NCBI GenBank assembly: GCA_963727495.1
Contig: CAVSGQ010000015.1
Location: 160,012-224,011 of the forward strand
Origin: Actinophytocola sp963727495
Lineage (GTDB): Bacteria > Actinomycetota > Actinomycetes > Mycobacteriales > Pseudonocardiaceae
DNA: 64,000 bases
Direction of reading: 5' to 3'
This document shows, piece by piece, positions 16,782 through 24,864 of this stretch (positions are counted from its first letter, which is position 1; every line of letters starts with the position of its first letter). Below the pieces are notes generated by a model that had not been told where the DNA came from, ran no database searches, and saw nothing but the letters and a program-made list of their open reading frames with translations. Position numbers and translations under genes: made by a program.

Positions 16782-17353
16782 GCCGGCCCACCTGCTCGGC
16801 GCGACGCCCGGCCGGCCATGACCGTCGCCGCGAGGGCGGTCCGGTGGTCCTTGGTCCACGGTGGCCCGAGCGCCGCCCGCGGCCCGTGCAGCACCTCGCC
16901 GGCCCGCGCCCCGAGGACGCGAGTCGCCCGTTCCTCCACGTCCCGGGCGTCGTAGAGGTGGACCGCCCAGCCGCGGGCGTCCGCGAGGTCGGCCAGGACC
17001 TGGCGGTACATGACGGAGTCGGCGCGCGCCTCGTAGGGCACGCGACGTTGGACGGCGATGTCGTCGGGGAAGTCGGGCGGCCAGGACCGCAGCGACATCG
17101 ACACGATCGGGTCGGGGAGTGCGGCGGCGAGCCGGTCCAGCGACGCCGACGCGGCCCGCGCGGCCGACGCGCGCACCGTCGCCACCAGCGCCGCCGCGGC
17201 GGTGTCGTCGAGCGGTTTGCCGTCGTGGTGGATCGGCGCCGCCGGCACGCCGGGTTCGACCAGCTCGATCCGCCGGCGGTCCACGACCCGGTGGTCGGCC
17301 GATGCCGTGACTGCCACTGCCCAACCGAGATGATGGGCGATGCCCAGCCGCAT
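16778..17353 (-). CDS. Unknown 191-aa protein coupled to TIR-WD40 gene
   Basis: I do not recognise the family with confidence. The N-terminus RLGIAHHLGWAVAVTASADH followed by HRVVDRRRIELV resembles the first two strands of an RNase H-like fold. Other blocks are LVATVRASAARAASASLDRL, FPDDIAVQRRVPYEARADSV and WTKDHRTALAATVMAG. It has no signal peptide or membrane segment. The stop overlaps the GTG of the TIR-WD40 gene, so the two are co-translated and may be partners. It may also be a stand-alone conserved actinobacterial protein. Confidence 0.7.
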   Translation of the reverse strand: MRLGIAHHLGWAVAVTASADHRVVDRRRIELVEPGVPAAPIHHDGKPLDDTAAAALVATVRASAARAASASLDRLAAALPDPIVSMSLRSWPPDFPDDIAVQRRVPYEARADSVMYRQVLADLADARGWAVHLYDARDVEERATRVLGARAGEVLHGPRAALGPPWTKDHRTALAATVMAGRASRRAGGPA

Positions 17354-17363
17354 GCGGCGGATT

Positions 17364-17969
17364 CTACGTCCGTTCGCCGCGGCGGAGATCGGCTCCGACG
17401 ACGGCGTCGACCGCCGGCGATCCGGGCTCCGGGGCGAGCCGTGTGACGCGGGCGAGGTAGGAGATGGCGTGGTACCACCCGCACAGCAGCGTCAGGTCGA
17501 TCGCGCCGTCCGGTCCGGTCGCGGCGGCGAGGGCGTTCCATTCGTCGTCGTCGAGATCCGACCTGGCGTGCAGGGCGTCGACCGCGTGCAGCACCGCACG
17601 GTCGGCCGGGTCGGTCCAGCACGGGTCGTCCGGGTCTCCCGCGGTCAGCGACCGGAGCTGGTCGCGGGTGAGCCCGGCCTTCTCGGCGAACACGGCGACG
17701 TGGATGCCCCATTCGTACTCGGCGCCGCACAGGGCGGTCGTCCGGTCGATCACCAGCTCGCGCTGGCGGAGGGTCAGCGCCGACCGGCGGGACAGGTAGT
17801 AGCGGCCCCACCCGTGCACGCCGCGTGCCCGGTCCGGGCGCCGGGCGAGCAGCCGGAACAGCGCGATCGGCGGGCCGAGCCGGTCCAGGGCGGCGGCGGT
17901 GTCCCGGTCGTAGGGCGGTTCGACGGGAGGAACCCGCGGGCCGTCGGGGTGGTTCGATTTCCGAAGCAT
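17364..17969 (-). CDS. Carboxymuconolactone decarboxylase-family protein
   Basis: The 201-aa protein belongs to the CMD/AhpD-like all-helical superfamily: LRQRELVIDRTTALCGAEYEW, GIHVAVFAEKAGLTRDQLRS, and LTLLCGWYHAISYLARVTRL. It has Cys in C-G-A-E-Y-E-W-G-I-H but not the CxxC of AhpD, so peroxidase activity of the AhpD kind is not expected. It is divergent from an HxlR regulator, whose likely operator arm overlaps its start codon. Such pairs often respond to reactive electrophiles or redox stress. Confidence 0.85.
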   Translation of the reverse strand: MLRKSNHPDGPRVPPVEPPYDRDTAAALDRLGPPIALFRLLARRPDRARGVHGWGRYYLSRRSALTLRQRELVIDRTTALCGAEYEWGIHVAVFAEKAGLTRDQLRSLTAGDPDDPCWTDPADRAVLHAVDALHARSDLDDDEWNALAAATGPDGAIDLTLLCGWYHAISYLARVTRLAPEPGSPAVDAVVGADLRRGERT

Positions 17970-17999
17970 GGCCGGACGCTAACATGGGTGCTTCGGAAA
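17958..17999. promoter_or_regulatory. Interrupted inverted repeat between CMD and HxlR genes
   Basis: TTTCCGAAGCA (17958-17968) and TGCTTCGGAAA (17989-17999) are perfect 11-bp inverse copies with a 20-bp spacer; their centres are 31 bp apart, three helical turns. The left arm covers the CMD start codon. A dimeric HxlR protein binding both arms is likely. Confidence 0.7.
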
Positions 18000-18019
18000 G
18001 CAAAGCAGAGCGGGAGCCT

Positions 18020-18376
18020 ATGACGACCGAGGGAGAACCGGCGCCGCCCGGGCCGCTGCCCGGCCGGCCCGTCCGCGGGTCCCGGACCGGGCGGCCGATC
18101 ATGGCGCTGCTCGACCTGCTGGGCCGCCGCTGGGCGTTGCGGGTGCTGTGGGAGCTGCGGGACGCGCGGGCCACCACGTTCCGGGACCTGCAGCGGCGGT
18201 GCGGGCAGGTGTCCTCCAGCGTGCTGACCGATCGCCTCTCCGAGCTGCGCCGTGCGGGCATCGTGGAGCGCGGCGACGCCGGCTACCGCCTCACCGCCGA
18301 CGGCGAGGAGCTGCTGCCGGTCATGATGGCCATGGATCGGTGGGCCGCCCGATGGGCCTCGAGATCCACCGGCTGA
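18020..18376 (+). CDS. HxlR-family winged-helix regulator
   Basis: The 118-aa protein has the HxlR pattern: PIMALLDLLGRRWALRVLWE, TTFRDLQRRCGQVSSSVLTD, RLSELRRAGIVERGDAGYRL and TADGEELLPVMMAMDRWAAR. No Cys is found in the usual N-terminal sensor position, but one lies in the QRRCGQ segment at the recognition helix. ATG 18020 follows GCGGGAG; ATG 17984 would add 12 residues and run through the operator. It probably represses itself and the divergent CMD gene. Confidence 0.9.
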   Translation: MTTEGEPAPPGPLPGRPVRGSRTGRPIMALLDLLGRRWALRVLWELRDARATTFRDLQRRCGQVSSSVLTDRLSELRRAGIVERGDAGYRLTADGEELLPVMMAMDRWAARWASRSTG

Positions 18377-18401
18377 CAGCGCGCGGGGCGGCTGATGTCG
18401 C

Positions 18402-20003
18402 TCACTGGTAGGAGATCATCACCGGTGCGGGGCGCCTGGCCATCGTCTGCCGCGGGGTGAGCATGGGGTGGTCCTCGTCGTAGAAGTTCTTCCAGCCCAG
18501 GGGAAGCCCGTCCGGCCGGGCGGCCACGACCGACCGCCAGGTGGAGTCCTTCTGCGCGGTCGAGCCCTGCCCGTCCATGTGGATCAGCAGGGACACCTCG
18601 TCGTGGGTGGTGTTCAGCGCGGCCTCGTGGCGGATCATCGACCGCCGGAACTGGTGGATCACGAAGAGCTTCTGCGGCAGCGCGTTCCGGGCGGTCAGCG
18701 CCGCGAGCCAGGCCGTGGTCCGGTTGAACTCGGCGGCGTCGATCCCGCCGATCTGCCCGAGCGGGCGCTGGTGCGGGCCGAGCTTCCACTCCGGGTCGGC
18801 GGCCAGCCCGACATGCGGCAGCCGCAGCAGCGGTTCGTACCTGCGGGCCTGTGCCAGCAGGTCGGCGCGGCCGGGCTGCAGGTCGAGCAGGACGTACAGC
18901 CCCGCGTCGCGTGCCTTGTCCACCCAGGGGCGCAGCGACGCGACGCTGGACTCGCCGGAGTAGTCGCCATCCGGCCCGGGGGCGCCGTGCGCGACGGTCG
19001 CGATGATCTCGAACGCCGGCACCACGGGGACGTCGCTGAGGCCGCGGTACGCCGCCGCCGTGCGCTTGGCGCGAGCGATGCTCGCGTCGACGCCCTGCTC
19101 GCCGAGCACGCCCAGCGACCGCGCCCCGGGATGGCCGTAGAGGCAGACGATCCGCCGGCCGGGCAGCACGACCTGCCCGCCGCCGGGCAGTTGCAGGCCG
19201 CCGGCCGCCACGTCCAGCCGGGCGCGAAGGCGTTCGGCCGGGCCGAACGTGCGCCCGATCGCGACGACGGTCGTCGGCCGGGTCGCGTGCAGCGCCGTGA
19301 CGGCCTTCGGGTCGGCGCGCGGATCGCTGCCGGTGACGGTGACGACCTTCGCGCCGGCCGCCCGCGCCGTCGCCACGGCCGCGGCGTCGTCACGGGCGGC
19401 GTCGACCAGCAGCGTCAGGTCGGCCGGCCGGGGCGGTGCGGTGGCGGGAAGTCCGGCCGGCAGTTCGGGCGTCGCGGACCGCTCGCCGGTGGCGCCGACC
19501 GCGTGCACGGGTATGCCGCCGGCCAGAGACCGCGCGGTCCGCGCCGCGTCCGCGCCGACGGCGAGCAACGCGTCGGGGGACAGGCGGTCCAGTTCCCGTC
19601 GCAGGGCCGCGTTCGCCGCCGTCTCCGGTGCGGCGCCGGCGCGCGGGGTCGGCAGGACCGGCGCACCGAGCCGGGTGGCGAGCGCCGCCGCGGTCGCGGT
19701 CGCGGCGGCGTCGGACTCGGCGGCGGTCACCACGACCGGCGCGCTGCGGAAGAGCGCGGCCGAGGTGGCGATGGCCGAGTCGGCGCCGGGCGCCGCGTCC
19801 AGCACGGTCGTCGCCGCGCGCGGCGTCGTCACCTCCGCGCTGCGGGCGGGAGCCGTGGCACGGGTCGAGGACCGCGCCGGGGACGTGGCCGGTCCCGACG
19901 TGCGGGACGGGTGGGCCTCACCGCTGGTGGTGCAGCCCGGAAGTGCCAGCAGGGCAAGGATTACGGCAGCCGTCACCGGACGCTTCCCCGGCCTGGCTCG
20001 CAC
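18402..20003 (-). CDS. Secreted lipoprotein with cell-wall-binding-like N-terminal part
   Basis: The 533-aa protein has a lipoprotein signal (VTAAVILALLALPGC, lipobox LPGC) and a Thr/Ser/Ala-rich linker. Residues 75-265 repeat alternating patterns of the putative cell-wall-binding repeat 2 (ATAAALATRLGAPVLPTP, LRRELDRLSPDALLAVGADA). Residues 280-530 look like a separate alpha/beta barrel-like domain (RRIVCLYGHPGARSLGVLGE, YVLLDLQPGRADLLAQARRY, KLFVIHQFRRSMI). It is a conserved actinobacterial lipoprotein of unknown function, likely anchored on the outer face of the membrane. GTG 20003 has GGAGG upstream. Confidence 0.8.
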   Translation of the reverse strand: MRARPGKRPVTAAVILALLALPGCTTSGEAHPSRTSGPATSPARSSTRATAPARSAEVTTPRAATTVLDAAPGADSAIATSAALFRSAPVVVTAAESDAAATATAAALATRLGAPVLPTPRAGAAPETAANAALRRELDRLSPDALLAVGADAARTARSLAGGIPVHAVGATGERSATPELPAGLPATAPPRPADLTLLVDAARDDAAAVATARAAGAKVVTVTGSDPRADPKAVTALHATRPTTVVAIGRTFGPAERLRARLDVAAGGLQLPGGGQVVLPGRRIVCLYGHPGARSLGVLGEQGVDASIARAKRTAAAYRGLSDVPVVPAFEIIATVAHGAPGPDGDYSGESSVASLRPWVDKARDAGLYVLLDLQPGRADLLAQARRYEPLLRLPHVGLAADPEWKLGPHQRPLGQIGGIDAAEFNRTTAWLAALTARNALPQKLFVIHQFRRSMIRHEAALNTTHDEVSLLIHMDGQGSTAQKDSTWRSVVAARPDGLPLGWKNFYDEDHPMLTPRQTMARRPAPVMISYQ

Positions 20004-20103
20004 ACATCCTCCACGGGGCGACTGCGGTGATCACCTCGACCCTATTGAACACGCGCGGATCGGGGAAGGGCCGGGCGGCCCCGCGGCCGCGGTGAGCCGG
20101 CGG

Positions 20104-20697
20104 TCAGCCGCCGGTCAGCGTGCGGAAGGCGAGGTGGCGGCCGTGGCCCTGGCCGACCGCGAGCGCGAACCACAGCCGCAGCACGCCGTCGACGGTGTCC
20201 TGCTGGTTCTCGCCGAGGTACATGGGCCGCAGCCCGACCGCGGTGATCAGCTCGTCGAGCGTGGCGCGGTCGCCGGCCTCGGACGAGTAGTACAGGTCGG
20301 CGCGGACGCCGTCGAACTCGGGATCGGCGAAGTTCTCGCCGCCGAGCGTGTTGAACGCGCGGGCGTAGCGGGCGCCGGGGGCGTGGCGGGCGACGAGGCC
20401 GGCGTGGTGCGCGACCGGCCCGCCGATGTTGTTCGCGGCGTCGACGACGAGCGTGCCGTCCAGCGCGCCGCCGTGGGTGCGCAGCAGGTCCTCGACGGCC
20501 GTCGCCGGCAGCGCCAGCACCACGACGTCGGCCTGCGCGATGGCCTCGCCGATGCCGGCCGTGGTGGCGCCGCTGTCGCCCGCGACCGCGTGGTCGCCGG
20601 GACGGCGGGAGCCGAAGACCGTGGGATGGCCGGCCCGGGCGAAGGCCCGGCCGAGGGTGCCGCCGATGAATCCGGTGCCGATGACGGCGATGGTCAC
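20104..20697 (-). CDS. NAD(P)-binding reductase (NADPH:F420 oxidoreductase-like)
   Basis: The 197-aa protein has a Rossmann N-terminus TIAVIGTGFIGGTLGRAFAR, an NADP-type segment VFGSRRPGDH, and ADVVVLALPATAVEDLLR, VVDAANNIGGPV and YARAFNTLGGENFADPEFDG as in the F420-dependent NADP reductase/NPF-like family. It may reduce F420 or another cofactor; the two LLM-class enzymes of the window are F420-type, but no link is shown. GTG 20697 is preceded by GGGAGG. Confidence 0.85.
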   Translation of the reverse strand: MTIAVIGTGFIGGTLGRAFARAGHPTVFGSRRPGDHAVAGDSGATTAGIGEAIAQADVVVLALPATAVEDLLRTHGGALDGTLVVDAANNIGGPVAHHAGLVARHAPGARYARAFNTLGGENFADPEFDGVRADLYYSSEAGDRATLDELITAVGLRPMYLGENQQDTVDGVLRLWFALAVGQGHGRHLAFRTLTGG

Positions 20698-20730
20698 GAT
20701 GTCCTCCCTGGTGGGTCGGTTCGCTCGGTA

Positions 20731-21483
20731 TCAAGCGTTCGGCCCCCGGATTTGTTTCGTCGACACCGGCCGCGCCGGGTCACCGCCGGCCGCGTCGAGG
20801 CGCAGACCGAGGCGGTAGCCGGCGCCGACGACGGTCAGGACGATCCGCGGGTGGTGGTGGTCGGCCTCGATCTTGTGCCGCAGGTTGCGGATGTGGGAGT
20901 CGACGGCCCGTTCGTAGCCCTCGAAGTCGTAGCCGCGGGTGCGGTTGATCAGCTCGTAGCGGGAGTACACCCGGCCCGGCACCGCGGCGAGGCTGGTGAG
21001 CAGCAGCCACTCGGTGTGCGTCAGGTCGACCTCGTGTCCCCGGACCGTCGCCTGGTGACGTGCCTGGTCCAGCAGCAGTTCGCCGCCGCCGTAGGACTGG
21101 GTCGGCTCCTCGGCCGCGCCGGGGTGCAGGCGCCGGAGGATGGCACGCACGCGCAGGACGACCTCGCGCGGGCTGAACGGCTTGGTGACGTAGTCGTCGA
21201 CGCCGAGCTCCAGGCAGTGGATGCGGTCGTCGGTGGCGGCCTTGGCGGTGAGGACCAGGATCGGGACGGCCGAGGTGCGCCGGATCTCCCGGGCCACCTC
21301 CTCACCGGGCACGTCGGGCAGCCGCAGGTCGAGCACCACGAGGTCGGGCGCGGCGCGGGCGGCCAGGGTGATGGCCTCGCCGCCGGACCAGGTGGACAGC
21401 ACCGAGAAGCCGTCGTGCTCGAGGTAGGAGCGGAGCAGGTCACGGATCTTCCGTTCGTCCTCGACGACGAGCACGGTGGACAT
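20731..21483 (-). CDS. Response regulator, OmpR/PhoB type
   Basis: The 250-aa protein has a receiver domain (VLVVEDERKIRDLLRSYLEH, phospho-acceptor Asp in LVVLDLRLPDVPGEE, VLTAKAATDD, DYVTKPFSPREVVLRV) and a PhoB-type winged helix (LTHTEWLLLTSLAAVPGRVY, SHIRNLRHKIEADHHHPRIV). The C-terminus is extended by about 20 residues. It lies 5 bp after the histidine kinase stop and forms a two-component system with it; the kinase is the upstream gene. Confidence 0.95.
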   Translation of the reverse strand: MSTVLVVEDERKIRDLLRSYLEHDGFSVLSTWSGGEAITLAARAAPDLVVLDLRLPDVPGEEVAREIRRTSAVPILVLTAKAATDDRIHCLELGVDDYVTKPFSPREVVLRVRAILRRLHPGAAEEPTQSYGGGELLLDQARHQATVRGHEVDLTHTEWLLLTSLAAVPGRVYSRYELINRTRGYDFEGYERAVDSHIRNLRHKIEADHHHPRIVLTVVGAGYRLGLRLDAAGGDPARPVSTKQIRGPNA

Positions 21484-21488
21484 GGCGA

Positions 21489-23018
21489 TCACCCCTGATG
21501 CCCAGGATCGTCGCCACCTCCCCGGCCGCCAGGGTCCAACGGCCCGCGTCGCGTGCCGTCCGGCCGCGCGGCGAGCGGCAGCCGCACCGTGAAGCACGCG
21601 CCGCCCTCGGCGGGGCTCGTGGCGGTGACCGTGCCGTGGTGCGCGCCGACCAGCGCGTCGACCACGGCCAGCCCGATGCCGGTGCCGCTGCGGCCACCGG
21701 CGGCCCGGCCGCGCCAGAACCGCTCGAACACGTGCGGCAGCTCCGCCTCGGCGATGCCGGGCCCGGTGTCGGCGACGGTGAGCACGCCGTCCCGCCCGGA
21801 CCGGGCGGCGGTGACCGTCACCCGGCCGCCGGGCGGGGTGAACTTGACGGCGTTGGTGAGCAGGTTGGTGACGACCTGGGTGAGGCGTGCGTGGTCGCCG
21901 AGCACCTCGACGCCCGGGCCGGCGTCCACGTCGACGGCCAGGTCGGCGTCGGCGAACTGGGTGCGCATCGCCTCGACCGCCCGCCCGGCCAGCGTGCCGA
22001 GGTCGACGCGGCCGGGGTGCAGCGCCAGGCCGGCGGCGTCGGCGGCGGAGAGGGTGGCGAGGTCGTCGGTGAGCCGGCCCAGCCGCAGCACCTCGTCGTG
22101 CAGGGACACCAGGCGCTCCTCGGTGGGTTCGGCGATGCCGTCGAGCAACTGCTCGGTCTGGCCGCGCAGGATCGTGACCGGCGTCCGCAACTCGTGGGCT
22201 ACGTCGGCCACCACCGCGCGCCGCAGCTCGTCCTGCCGCCGCACGGTGCCGGCCATCTCGGCGAAGGCGGCCCCGACCTCGCCGAGCTCTCCGGGTGCCG
22301 GGCGCAGCCGGGCGTCCGCGTGCGGGTCACCGGCGGCGAACGCGCGGGTGGCGTCGGCGAGCGCCAGCAGCGGCCGGGACATCAGTCGCGACACGACGGC
22401 CGCCGCGACCGCGGCCAGCAGTACGGCCGCCACGGCCCCCAGGCCCACCTGCCCGAGCAACGCCGTCCGCGCGGCGGTCACCGGCGCCGGCCGCGCGGTG
22501 GGCAGGGCGAGCTGGGCGGTGCCCACCTGGCGCCCGTTGACCACGATCGGGATCGTGGTCGACGCCGCGCCGGCGTCCGCCGACCCGGTGGGTGCGGTGG
22601 TCGGCGCCACGATGCCCCACGTCTTGTGGTGTGCGGTCGACATGGGGGATCCGGTGGGCTCGTGGGAGGAGTCGTGGGCGTGGGGACCCATCCGCGCGAC
22701 CTCACGACCGTGGTCGTCCGCCACCACGACGGTCGTGTCCGCGGTGTCGGCGAGCGCGGCCACCACCGCCAGGTCTTCCGGCCGCCAGGAACCACTCCCG
22801 GCGACGTACGCCGCGGCCAGCGCCGTGCCGATGTCGTCGCGCAACTGGGCCTGTTGCTGGTCGGCGAGCAGCGCGCTGCGATGGTCGACCGACACCACCG
22901 CCAGCAGCGCGAGCAGCCCCACCGCGCTGACCGCCACGGCCAGGAACGCCGCGAACAGCCGCCACCGCAATGCGCCGAACCTCGTCCGCGTCCGCATGCC
23001 ACTCACCGTTCTCATCAC
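21489..23018 (-). CDS. Sensor histidine kinase
   Basis: The ~509-aa kinase has a first membrane helix (RLFAAFLAVAVSAVGLLALL), a ~140-residue extracytoplasmic sensor region, a second helix (VGLGAVAAVLLAAVAAAVVS), HAMP (RPLLALADATRAFAAGDPHA), the H box VVADVAHELRTPVTILRGQT, N box LTNLLTNAVKFTPPGGRV-like (seen as VVTNLLTNAVKFTPPGG), and G boxes GPGIAEAELP and GTGIGLAVV. The sensor contains a His-rich MGPHAHDSSHEP stretch, so metal sensing is possible but unproven. The start may be 23018 or ATG 22997. It shares an operon with the response regulator; a small exported protein gene lies upstream. Confidence 0.92.
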   Translation of the reverse strand: MMRTVSGMRTRTRFGALRWRLFAAFLAVAVSAVGLLALLAVVSVDHRSALLADQQQAQLRDDIGTALAAAYVAGSGSWRPEDLAVVAALADTADTTVVVADDHGREVARMGPHAHDSSHEPTGSPMSTAHHKTWGIVAPTTAPTGSADAGAASTTIPIVVNGRQVGTAQLALPTARPAPVTAARTALLGQVGLGAVAAVLLAAVAAAVVSRLMSRPLLALADATRAFAAGDPHADARLRPAPGELGEVGAAFAEMAGTVRRQDELRRAVVADVAHELRTPVTILRGQTEQLLDGIAEPTEERLVSLHDEVLRLGRLTDDLATLSAADAAGLALHPGRVDLGTLAGRAVEAMRTQFADADLAVDVDAGPGVEVLGDHARLTQVVTNLLTNAVKFTPPGGRVTVTAARSGRDGVLTVADTGPGIAEAELPHVFERFWRGRAAGGRSGTGIGLAVVDALVGAHHGTVTATSPAEGGACFTVRLPLAARPDGTRRGPLDPGGRGGGDDPGHQG

Positions 23019-23117
23019 CCGGTACCGACGTCACCGCCACCAGCACAGCGACGCCGGCGCGGAACGCGCCAGGGGCGTTCGGTCCCGTTTCCGGGCCCGA
23101 CGCCCCTGGGCCTGCTG

Positions 23118-23423
23118 TCAACCGTCACCGAGCCCGTCGTGGAGCCGGACGTGGAGCCGGTCGTGGTCCTGGATCGGGTCGTGCGTGTGCAGCCGGTCCC
23201 GGTCGCGGATCTGGTCGCCGGCCGGATCGCAGGTGCCGTCCCTCGACCGCAGCTGGTCGCCGTGGTCCGGCGCGTGCTGCTGGACGGAGGACATCTGCTG
23301 CGTCCGCTCGGTGACGGGCGCGGTCGGGGCCTCACCGGCCGCGGCCGCGATACCGGCGCCGCCGCCGATCACGAGGGCCGCCGCCGGCAGCACCGCCAGA
23401 AGGACCTTCCTCGTCTTCGTCAT
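23118..23423 (-). CDS. Small exported His/Asp-rich protein
   Basis: The 101-aa protein has a clear signal peptide (MTKTRKVLLAVLPAAALVIG, cleavage near AAAAGEA) and a mature part rich in charged residues and His: MSSVQQHAPDHGDQLRSRDG, DRDRLHTHDPIQDHDRLHVR. It has the look of a metal- or proton-buffering envelope protein. It lies upstream of and on the same strand as the two-component system whose kinase also has a His-rich sensor, so joint regulation is plausible. There is no known family. Confidence 0.65.
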   Translation of the reverse strand: MTKTRKVLLAVLPAAALVIGGGAGIAAAAGEAPTAPVTERTQQMSSVQQHAPDHGDQLRSRDGTCDPAGDQIRDRDRLHTHDPIQDHDRLHVRLHDGLGDG

Positions 23424-23530
23424 CCTTGTCGCCTCCTCGTCTCACAGCCCCAGTGCACCGCGCCGGTCCGCACGCGGCGTGCCGCCGATGTGCAGACCAC
23501 ATGCAGGTTCCGGCAGCCACAGACCCGACC

Positions 23531-23795
23531 CGACGCGTCACGCGGTCGAGCCGACGCGTCACGCGGTCGAGCCGACGCTGGGCATCGCCGACCGCGCCGA
23601 GGACGCGCACCGGTGCAACGCCGGGCACGTCGGCTCGACCGGCGCACGGAGCCGACTCGCCCGCGCCGCGGGTCGGCTCGGCGATGTGAGGAGTCGGCTC
23701 GCCCGCGCCGCGGGTCGGTTCGGCGATGTGAGGGGTCGGCTCGGTTGTGTGGTGGGTCGGGTCGGCGGTGTGAGGGGTCGGTTCGGTGACCGGAC
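23531..23795. repeat. Degenerate 21/42-bp repeat tract in gene-free interval
   Basis: In the 388-bp interval 23424-23811 I see no gene. It holds two exact 21-bp copies (23531-23551, 23552-23572), two 42-bp copies differing at few positions (23656-23697, 23698-23739), and weaker 21-bp copies to ~23795. GGTCGAGCCGACG (23544 and 23565) is the exact inverse of CGTCGGCTCGACC (23628-23640), so the two repeat groups face each other and could form a large hairpin. Confidence 0.75.
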
Positions 23796-23811
23796 GGGGC
23801 GGGGAGGCCGT

Positions 23812-24816
23812 CTATGCCGTGCCGAGCCGGGAGGTGGCGGTGTCGAGGAAGCGTTCGAGCTCCGCCTGGATGTCCGGCCCGCAGGGCTGGAACACGATCT
23901 CGGTGACGCCGCGTGCGGCGAGGTCGTCGAGCTTGCCGCCGACCTGGTCGCGGGTGCCGCTGATCGTGACGTCGGTGAGGATCGCGTGGCCGCCCGCGTC
24001 CCACGCCGCCCGGTCGGCCTCGTTCAGCTCGACGCAGTGTCCGGAGTGGACGGCGAGGTGCCGCCGGTCGGCGGGGGTCCGGTCGACGACCGCCAGCCAC
24101 CGCTCACCGCCGGGCAGCTCGCGGACGGCGTCCGGGCCGCCGAACTCGTAGGCCCCGTGGTAGGCCAGCGCCCAGCCCGGGCCGCCGGCCAGCCGGGCGT
24201 GCTCGGAGTCCACGGCCTCCCCCTCGTCGAGCACGGTGCCCCAGGCCAGGTACGGCACCCGGGAGTACTCGCTCATGAACTCGGGAAGCTGCAGGGTCAC
24301 GTACAGCCCGTCGCCGTGCTTGCTGGCGACCTCGTTGCCCTTGGGGCCGAGCGCGGCGACCAGGACGGGAACCTCGACGGGCCGCGCGGGCGCGTGCCCG
24401 GCGGGGTGCAGCATCCGCATCCGCTTGCCCTCCCACTCGACGGTCTCGCCGCGCAGCAGGCCGCGGTAGGCGGTGAGGTAGGCGTCCATGAACGACCAGC
24501 TGATCGCCCGGTACCCCATCGCACGGCGCCCGGTGAACCCGGTGCCGAAGGCGACCGTGACGCGCCCGGGGGCGAGGGCGGCGAGGGTGGCGGTCGCGGC
24601 GGCGTTGGTCATCGGGTGGCGCAGGCTGGGGACGAGGACGCCGGGGCCGAGGCCGATCCGCTCGGTCCGCTGCGCGGCCAGGGCGAGCGTCATCCACACG
24701 TCGGGGCTCTGCTGCGGCGTGTCGTAGACCCAGGCGCGGGTGTACCCCAGCCGTTCGGCCAGGGCGATGTTGTCGGGCGAGTCGAGGGCGGTCGGAAAGG
24801 CGCACGCAATGTCCAT
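23812..24816 (-). CDS. LLM-class (F420-dependent) oxidoreductase
   Basis: The 334-aa protein is a luciferase-like monooxygenase-fold enzyme: MDIACAFPTALDSPDNIALA, AERLGYTRAWVYDTPQQSPD, RIGLGPGVLVPSLRHPMTNA, GRVTVAFGTGFTGRRAMGYR and VPVLVAALGPKGNEVASKHG. Such enzymes use F420H2 or FMNH2; which one is not decided by sequence alone. ATG 24816 has GGAGG upstream. It follows the SMP-30-like gene by 48 bp in a likely operon controlled by the divergent TetR protein. Confidence 0.88.
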   Translation of the reverse strand: MDIACAFPTALDSPDNIALAERLGYTRAWVYDTPQQSPDVWMTLALAAQRTERIGLGPGVLVPSLRHPMTNAAATATLAALAPGRVTVAFGTGFTGRRAMGYRAISWSFMDAYLTAYRGLLRGETVEWEGKRMRMLHPAGHAPARPVEVPVLVAALGPKGNEVASKHGDGLYVTLQLPEFMSEYSRVPYLAWGTVLDEGEAVDSEHARLAGGPGWALAYHGAYEFGGPDAVRELPGGERWLAVVDRTPADRRHLAVHSGHCVELNEADRAAWDAGGHAILTDVTISGTRDQVGGKLDDLAARGVTEIVFQPCGPDIQAELERFLDTATSRLGTA

Positions 24817-24864
24817 CAGGTTCCTCCATCGCAGCTCGAAACGGACCTCCGGCCGGTGCCGGGA

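Noticed and set aside
18402..20003. Polysaccharide hydrolase
   Set aside because: The C-terminal domain could be a barrel, but I cannot point to catalytic residues or a named family.
23424..23811. CRISPR array
   Set aside because: Repeats are direct, contiguous and degenerate, without unique spacers, and no cas genes are near.
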